Origin: Anaerolineales bacterium UBA877
GTDB taxonomy: Bacteria > Chloroflexota > Anaerolineae > Anaerolineales > Villigracilaceae
Length of the DNA stretch: 58,912 nt
Assembly: GCA_002294405.1 (NCBI GenBank)
Contig: DBFP01000011.1
Coordinates: 1-58,912 of the forward strand
Reading direction: 5' to 3'
The notes under the pieces: generated by a model
The model's database searches: none
What the model was told of the DNA's origin: nothing
What the model saw: only the letters and a program-made list of their open reading frames with translations
Position numbers and translations under genes: made by a program
Shown here: piece after piece, positions 53,310 to 58,912 of the stretch
Layout: every line of letters starts with the position of its first letter
How positions within the stretch are numbered: the stretch's first letter is position 1

Positions 53310-55538
53310 ATGAAGATTCTAAAAACCCTTAAACCATTTATCCGGATTATCGCGATCTTGGGGGTGATTGCCTTCGCGTGGTCACTGCGCTGGTATGCAG
53401 TTAAGACTCTTTCTCCAGACTATGACGAGGATGATTACCTGCGTGCTGCACAGCAATTCGCAGCGTTAATTCGCTCTGGTGACTGGCACGGGTTTATGGA
53501 TACGAATTACCGCCAGGAACATCCACCCTTGTCGAAGATTGTATTCGGAGTCAGTATTCTTCCTGCTCCATCGGCACCGCTCCTCCCCGACAGACCAACT
53601 TCAGCGGAACCCGACCAGACCCTGCCCAGGCAGCAATTGCTCGATGCCCGTACATCCAGCGCAGTCCTCGGCACATTGACCGTGGCGCTGGTTTCGCTTG
53701 TCAATCCATTGGCAGGGTTTTTCCTTTCAGCGCATGCTTTTACCATCAAATATACTGCCCAGGTCATGTTGGAAGCGCTGCCTGCATTCACCAGTCTCGC
53801 CATGGTGATTTGCTATCTCCAATGGAAAAAAAGAGGTCTACGAAAGGTTAATCCCTGGATCATATTATCAGCCATTTTCCTTGGTTTAACCGCGGCATCG
53901 AAATATATTTATTGTGTCATAGGAATTGCAGTTTTAATTGACTGGTGCATGACATGCAGGGAGAAAAATAATCTAAAGGATTTCTTCCCCATCGCTTTAT
54001 TGTGGGGATTTCTGGCACTTTTTGTGTTTTTTGCTGCCGATCCATATCTTTGGTCAAGCCCAATATTACGCTTAAAAGAATCAATTTTCTACCACTTTGG
54101 GTATTCCACGGGAGCTTCCGAGGTTAAAAATGCCAATTTCCCGTTCTTCCAGTCCCTGGTCTATTTAAACACCTCACCTGCTGCCCTGGGTTGGCAGTCC
54201 ACAGCATTCCCTGTGGCGCTTGATACCCCCATTTTATTTCTGGCTTTGTTTGGTCTTGTGACACTTTGGAGAAAACAAAGAGTTTATGTGCTTTGGCTGG
54301 GTATCGGATTCCTGTTCTTGTTTCTTTGGCCAGCCAAGTGGGCACAATATGTTCTGGTTGTTACAGCACCTCTTTCGCTGGCGGCCGCCGAGGGATTGAT
54401 TAATCTTGTATTTCGACCCGTTCAAGGTTGGTTGTCAAGGCGCAAAGAAAAAATCCTTCGGGCGCAAACCAGCCTTCCAATTGACCAGCCCATTTCATTT
54501 TCCAGCATCGTCCATAACTTATTGACCCGGCCAAAAACAAAAATAAACCCGCGAAGCCGGGGCAATTTTGCAGACCTGCGCAGGGCGCTACCATGGTTGA
54601 TGACCGGGTTGCTAGTCTTCAGTATCCTGACAATATTTCCGTTAATTTTCCAATTTGGTGTTTCGCTTACCAATTTCAGCACCACGTCCATTCGCGATGG
54701 ATTTCATGGTGGACTCTGGCGCGCAATCTGGGGCGGGTTGAGCGGTCAAATTCCAAAGGCACCTCTATCAATGCTTGGGTCGGGCACCCAGGTCAATTTT
54801 ATGGGCTTGGCTGCCTACCTGCCGGTGGTCAACTATATAACCGGGAATGGCGTACTGATATTTAACCTGATTTGGACCGTGCTTTCGGTATTTTTGCAAG
54901 CCGGGCTGGGACTGGGCACGGCACTCCTCCTATGGCAGAGAGGTATCCGGTTTGGAAGATTTTGGCAGGCAGTATTCATCCTACCCTGGGCCATCCCCGA
55001 AATGATTGGTGCCTTGATGTGGTGGAATGTTTTCGAACCGGATTGGGGCTGGCTGAGCCTGGCGGTGAAAACCTTTGGTCAAAATATACCCTTTGGTTTC
55101 TTTGTGGGTTGGCATCAAAGTCCCAACCTTTGGCTGGCTGTATTGTTGATTCCTGCTGTGTGGTATGGCTTTCCCTTCATGATGTTGGCTGCAAGCGCCG
55201 GTTTAAAAATGATCCCCCCGGATGTGTACGATGCATCTGCAATCGATGGGAGCAATTCCTGGCAGACTTTCCGATTTGTAACCTGGCCATTATTAATGCC
55301 ATTAATTGTTCCAGCCCTGGTTATTCGGTGTATTTTTTCCTTCAATCAATTTTATCTTTTCCAGGCATTTGGGATTTCCAATGGCTCCCTGGCTACACTT
55401 TCTTACAATGTCTTCAAGGAAAATGGGCAATTTGCAATTTCAGCGGTGATAAACATAATTACCGTTATCATCCTGATCGGCTTCGTGGCGATTTTATATC
55501 GGAAAAGCAACGCCGGCGAGGGAGTGACTTATGCGTAA
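53310..55538 (+). CDS. GT39/ArnT-like membrane glycosyltransferase fused to MalF-type ABC permease
   Basis: This 742-residue membrane protein has two parts. Residues ~1-400 have eight or more helices and the GT-C hallmarks of GT39/ArnT-type enzymes: the acidic first loop SPDYDEDDYLRAAQQ (residues 35-49) and HPPLSK (71-76). A basic linker follows (~400-425). Residues ~427-742 are a MalF-like permease with the EAA loop VYDASAIDGSNSWQTFRFVT (~640-660). No stop, frameshift or credible internal start separates the two. It overlaps the next MalG-type gene by eight bases, which supports a working importer subunit. The glycosyltransferase role is inferred only from the fold and motifs. Confidence 0.8.
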   Translation: MKILKTLKPFIRIIAILGVIAFAWSLRWYAVKTLSPDYDEDDYLRAAQQFAALIRSGDWHGFMDTNYRQEHPPLSKIVFGVSILPAPSAPLLPDRPTSAEPDQTLPRQQLLDARTSSAVLGTLTVALVSLVNPLAGFFLSAHAFTIKYTAQVMLEALPAFTSLAMVICYLQWKKRGLRKVNPWIILSAIFLGLTAASKYIYCVIGIAVLIDWCMTCREKNNLKDFFPIALLWGFLALFVFFAADPYLWSSPILRLKESIFYHFGYSTGASEVKNANFPFFQSLVYLNTSPAALGWQSTAFPVALDTPILFLALFGLVTLWRKQRVYVLWLGIGFLFLFLWPAKWAQYVLVVTAPLSLAAAEGLINLVFRPVQGWLSRRKEKILRAQTSLPIDQPISFSSIVHNLLTRPKTKINPRSRGNFADLRRALPWLMTGLLVFSILTIFPLIFQFGVSLTNFSTTSIRDGFHGGLWRAIWGGLSGQIPKAPLSMLGSGTQVNFMGLAAYLPVVNYITGNGVLIFNLIWTVLSVFLQAGLGLGTALLLWQRGIRFGRFWQAVFILPWAIPEMIGALMWWNVFEPDWGWLSLAVKTFGQNIPFGFFVGWHQSPNLWLAVLLIPAVWYGFPFMMLAASAGLKMIPPDVYDASAIDGSNSWQTFRFVTWPLLMPLIVPALVIRCIFSFNQFYLFQAFGISNGSLATLSYNVFKENGQFAISAVINIITVIILIGFVAILYRKSNAGEGVTYA

Positions 55539-56388
55539 AATCCCCTTTTGGAGACAGGTCCTGACCCAAATTTTACTTTTTTTCATCAGTTTATTTGTCA
55601 TTGTGCCGATTTGGGGAATAGCCAGGCTGGCCTTTGATGGGTCTCTGAAAGGGAGACCCACCGAATTTCATCTCTTTCCCAAACTATTTTCATTTGATAC
55701 ATTTTTAAAGGTGCTCAACCGGCCTTATCAATCGGTGGAATTTATACTTCTTCTCAGGAACAGCCTTCTTGTTTCGATTAGCGCAGCCTTGATCGCCATT
55801 GTGTTGGGTGCCAGCCTGGCTTATGCCTTTGCACGGTTTCGTTTCCCAGGCCGCCAGCCTGGACTATTTATCATTGTGCTTACCTCTATCCTGCCTGCCA
55901 TTGGTTTTGCCACACCTTTATACATCCTTTTGAGTTTACTGGGTATTCGGGCGACTCTTCTGGGCCTTATCATCGTATATGCCGCATTTTCCATGCCTTT
56001 TTGCATCTGGAATATGCGAGTTGCATTCCAGTCTATTCCCAAAGAATTGGAGGAAGCCGCTTTTCTTGATGGCGCGGGGAATTTTACCAGCTTCTGGAAT
56101 ATCACCTTTCCGCTCGCGATTCCATCCGTCGCTGTTGCGGGATTGATCGCCTTCTTAATGTCTTATTCTGAATTCGCGATTGGGTGGTTGTTTGTTGAAA
56201 AACCCGCCACGGTAACCTTGTCCATGGCCATTTATGCCATGGTTCAAAATCAATACCTGGGCGGCGCCCAACCCTGGAGTTATTTGGGTTCGTTGGCGCT
56301 GATCATGTCCATCCCTGTCGTGGTCGTTTTCTTGATCCTTCAGACCAGCTTATTCGAGCGCATGGTGTTTGGGAATATTGGAGAATGA
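55531..56388 (+). CDS. ABC transporter permease, MalG type (second pair)
   Basis: The 285-residue product has six helices (NSLLVSISAALIAIVLGASL) and the EAA loop ELEEAAFLDGAGNFTSFWNI. Its ATG overlaps the end of the fused MalF gene by eight bases, so they are coupled. Together they would form a second channel. No second binding protein or ATPase gene is seen, so it may share those of the first system. Confidence 0.9.
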   Translation: MRKIPFWRQVLTQILLFFISLFVIVPIWGIARLAFDGSLKGRPTEFHLFPKLFSFDTFLKVLNRPYQSVEFILLLRNSLLVSISAALIAIVLGASLAYAFARFRFPGRQPGLFIIVLTSILPAIGFATPLYILLSLLGIRATLLGLIIVYAAFSMPFCIWNMRVAFQSIPKELEEAAFLDGAGNFTSFWNITFPLAIPSVAVAGLIAFLMSYSEFAIGWLFVEKPATVTLSMAIYAMVQNQYLGGAQPWSYLGSLALIMSIPVVVVFLILQTSLFERMVFGNIGE

Positions 56389-56414
56389 GGCTTCTTTTCT
56401 CCGGGAGTGAACGG

Positions 56415-58912
56415 GTGAAAAAAATCCTTCAGATTTCGACCGACCTGATGATCTTGGCGATATTGCTGTCAGCCTCCTTCTCACTCATCACGACCCCTGC
56501 CACCGTCGCTGCCATTGCTCCAAATCCAAATTCTGTCACCATCGCTGGCACCATGCAGTCTGAATTGGGTTGTCCTGCAGACTGGATGCCATCATGCGAT
56601 AAAACATTCCTGACCTATGACGCAGAAGATGATATTTGGCAGGGTGTGTTTGAAATTACCCCCAACAATGATCAGGATAAAAAAGGTCCGCGTTATAAGG
56701 CAGCGCTCAACGGCTCCTGGGATGAAAATTATGGAATGAACGCTGCTGGCGGAGGTGCGGATATTCCCCTTATTGTATCAACTTCAACCCAGGTTAAATT
56801 CTATTATGATCATAAAACACATTGGGTCACAGAAAATTTCAATAATCCTATTGTTGTGGCAGTTGGTGATTTTCAGGTCCAGCTAGGATGTAAGCAGAAT
56901 AAAGATGCCGGATGCCTGCGATCATGGCTGGAGGATCCGGAAGGCGACGGTTCGTATACTTTCGTGACCAAAGCTCTCAAAAAAGGAATATATAATGTCA
57001 ACCTGGCACTCAACGAAACAGACCAAAACGTTGTTGGATCACCACAATCCTTCAATGTTAATACCGATGGTGACGAAATCTACTTTGGATATGACACTGT
57101 GAAAAAAGAACTCGTCATCAGCACAACCGGTGCTCCAAAGGGTAGCCTGGCCAAACTCCAGGCTCATTGGGTGAACCAGGATACTTTGTTGTGGAACATT
57201 ACCGGGTCACCAAGATATAAATATTCGCTATATTACTCGCCAGATGCAACTCTTACTCTCACGTCAGATGGCGTTCAAGGGGGAGTTGAAATTCCCCTGT
57301 CTTACAGCCAACCCGGTCCTGGGGGAGACGTGTTTCAGCGTAATTCATACCTTGCTGGATATACTGCATTTAAAATCAATCGAGCTGATTTCGGTAAGAT
57401 TCCTGAAGCTCTCAAAGGGCAAGTGGCGGTCATTTCACGTGATGAAAATGGCAGGGTTGTAGATGCGACCGGAGTCCAGATTTCGGGTGTCTTGGATTCG
57501 TTGTATACATATACCGGTTCTCTGGGCGTATCCTGTAAACGATCCACCCCCACTCTTCGTTTATGGGCACCCACCGCCAAATCGGTTGTATTACATCTTT
57601 TTGAGGATGCTACATCGCCAACCAGTTTCACGGTTCCAATGACCGTTGACGATCAGACCGGGGTTTGGGTCGCGACTGGAAAGGCCAGTTGGCAAAACAA
57701 ATTCTATTTATATGAGGTTAAAGTATATGTCCCTTCAACAGGAAGAATAGAAACAAACCTGGTGACAGACCCGTATTCCTTCAGTATTTCAATGAACAGC
57801 CTGCGAAGCCAGATCGTTGATTTAAAATCCACCGCACTCAAGCCCCAAGGCTGGGATAAACTCCAGAAACCTTCCCTGGCAGCACCGGAAGATATTGTCA
57901 TTTATGAATTGCACGTTCGCGATTTCAGCATTCATGATCAATCGGTGCCGATTGGGTTGCGGGGCACCTACCTGGCATTCACGGTAAACAATTCAGATGG
58001 CATGAAACACCTTTCTGCTTTGGCTCAGGCGGGGTTAACTCATATTCATCTTTTACCCAGCTTCGATTTTGCCAGTATTAATGAAGATAAATCCACATGG
58101 CAAACCGTCGATGAAACCTTGCTGGCCACTTTTCCCCCAGCCTCAGACCGGCAGATTAATGCCGTGGATGCAATCAAGGGGCAGGATGGTTTCAACTGGG
58201 GTTATGACCCGTACCATTTCACCGTGCCTGAAGGCAGTTATGCCACTAATCCAAATGGAAATCCACGCATTGTCGAATTCCGGAAGATGGTCATGGGACT
58301 GAACCATGCCGGCTTGCGTGTAGTGATGGATGTGGTCTACAACCATACCTCTGAAAGCGGACAAAGCCCAAAATCCGTGCTTGATAAAATCGTCCCCGGT
58401 TATTATTACCGCCTGGACCCAAGTGGAAAGGTTGAAAAAAGCACCTGCTGCGAGAACACTGCCACCGAACACAATATGATGGAAAAACTGATGGTGGACT
58501 CGATCGTCACCTGGGCACGGGAATACAAAGTGGACGGCTTCCGGTTCGATCTCATGGGTCATCATATGCTCAGTAACATGCAAGCGGTACGTTCTGCACT
58601 GGACGCGCTGACGATTCGCAGGGATGGGGTGGATGGAAAATCGATCTATATCTACGGTGAGGGGTGGGATTTTGGAGAAGTTGCCAACAATGCGCGCGGC
58701 GTGAATGCCTCCCAACTGAATATCGCTGGAACAGGCATCGGTGTTTTCAATGATCGGCTGCGCGATGCAGTTAGAGGCGGTAATCCTTTTAGCGACCCGC
58801 GCGAGCAGGGCTTTAGTACAGGGCTTTTCATTGACCCCAATTCATCGGAAAGCCGCACCTCCCCTGACCAGGAGGATAAACTTAACGACTATACCGATTG
58901 GATTAAACTCGG
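56415..58912 (+). CDS. Secreted pullulanase-type alpha-1,6-glucosidase (cut by right edge)
   Basis: The gene is open to the right edge; 832 codons are visible. Start GTG 56415 follows GGGAG; an ATG at 56385, overlapping the previous stop, would add ten residues. After a signal peptide (~1-35) come two tandem X25-like modules (~40-150, ~150-235), a CBM48-like domain (LRLWAPTAKSVVLHLFEDA), and the GH13 barrel. NWGYDPYHFTVPEGSYATNP, VMDVVYNHTSE, catalytic Asp712 (VDGFRFDLMG) and Glu749 (YIYGEGWDF) are visible. It debranches starch or pullulan outside the cell. Confidence 0.92.
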   Translation, partial: MKKILQISTDLMILAILLSASFSLITTPATVAAIAPNPNSVTIAGTMQSELGCPADWMPSCDKTFLTYDAEDDIWQGVFEITPNNDQDKKGPRYKAALNGSWDENYGMNAAGGGADIPLIVSTSTQVKFYYDHKTHWVTENFNNPIVVAVGDFQVQLGCKQNKDAGCLRSWLEDPEGDGSYTFVTKALKKGIYNVNLALNETDQNVVGSPQSFNVNTDGDEIYFGYDTVKKELVISTTGAPKGSLAKLQAHWVNQDTLLWNITGSPRYKYSLYYSPDATLTLTSDGVQGGVEIPLSYSQPGPGGDVFQRNSYLAGYTAFKINRADFGKIPEALKGQVAVISRDENGRVVDATGVQISGVLDSLYTYTGSLGVSCKRSTPTLRLWAPTAKSVVLHLFEDATSPTSFTVPMTVDDQTGVWVATGKASWQNKFYLYEVKVYVPSTGRIETNLVTDPYSFSISMNSLRSQIVDLKSTALKPQGWDKLQKPSLAAPEDIVIYELHVRDFSIHDQSVPIGLRGTYLAFTVNNSDGMKHLSALAQAGLTHIHLLPSFDFASINEDKSTWQTVDETLLATFPPASDRQINAVDAIKGQDGFNWGYDPYHFTVPEGSYATNPNGNPRIVEFRKMVMGLNHAGLRVVMDVVYNHTSESGQSPKSVLDKIVPGYYYRLDPSGKVEKSTCCENTATEHNMMEKLMVDSIVTWAREYKVDGFRFDLMGHHMLSNMQAVRSALDALTIRRDGVDGKSIYIYGEGWDFGEVANNARGVNASQLNIAGTGIGVFNDRLRDAVRGGNPFSDPREQGFSTGLFIDPNSSESRTSPDQEDKLNDYTDWIKL

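Noticed and set aside
54594..54620. Internal start that would separate the MalF part from the glycosyltransferase part
   Set aside because: The ATG at 54593 is out of frame and the in-frame ATG at 54600 has no ribosome binding site.

Overview
The window comes from a bacterial chromosome that fits the Chloroflexota, most likely class Anaerolineae. This placement is an inference from several observations. A class II (B12-dependent) ribonucleotide reductase follows nrdR. Secreted proteins carry Thr/Pro-rich 'TPTPT' linkers. S14, S4 and L36 are in zinc-binding forms. MalFG-type sugar importers sit beside lipoprotein glycosidases. No rRNA, tRNA, CRISPR array, insertion sequence or phage gene was seen.

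Bases 1-16800 hold a nearly unbroken S10-spc-alpha ribosomal supercluster on the plus strand: the end of rpsJ, rplC-rplD-rplW-rplB-rpsS-rplV-rpsC-rplP-rpmC-rpsQ, rplN-rplX-rplE-rpsN-rpsH-rplF-rplR-rpsE-rpmD-rplO-secY-adk-map, rpmJ-rpsM-rpsK-rpsD-rpoA-rplQ, then truA-rplM-rpsI. infA is missing from its usual place between map and rpmJ. Structured RNA lies between rpsJ and rplC, and a hairpin sits just before rpoA. The run ends in a clear intrinsic terminator after rpsI.

Bases 17000-30920 are a mixed housekeeping region: a cyclopropane fatty acid synthase, a YabN-like methylase/MazG fusion, nrdR-nrdJ, an MFS exporter, a deoxynucleoside kinase, a dCMP deaminase, MBL-fold proteins, mutY and pcm. 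The dNTP-supply genes are clustered, and two tandem NrdR-box-like sequences precede nrdR. Bases 31066-42373 are mainly on the minus strand (uvrB, a lipoprotein, a KimA-like potassium importer, and an Ig-like anchored protein-pth-mfd operon). A plus-strand pair, a double-CDGSH Fe-S protein and an MBL hydrolase, lies among them. Bases 42511-47891 hold guaB, a small membrane protein, a roadblock protein, pyrG behind an attenuator-like hairpin, and eno.

Bases 47970-58912 are an alpha-glucan utilisation locus. A sigma70-type promoter and a long structured leader with a possible 38-codon ORF precede a sugar-binding lipoprotein. A strong terminator separates that gene from a MalF/MalG permease pair. 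A GH13 alpha-amylase lipoprotein, a second MalF/MalG pair and a secreted pullulanase (cut by the right edge) follow. Extracellular enzymes would cut starch-like glucans and the importer(s) would take up the oligosaccharides; the ATPase must be encoded elsewhere. The most unusual gene is the second MalF (53310-55538): its first ~400 residues look like a GT39/ArnT-type membrane glycosyltransferase with the acidic DEDD loop and HPPLSK motif, fused to a MalF-type permease. I know of no such architecture described.
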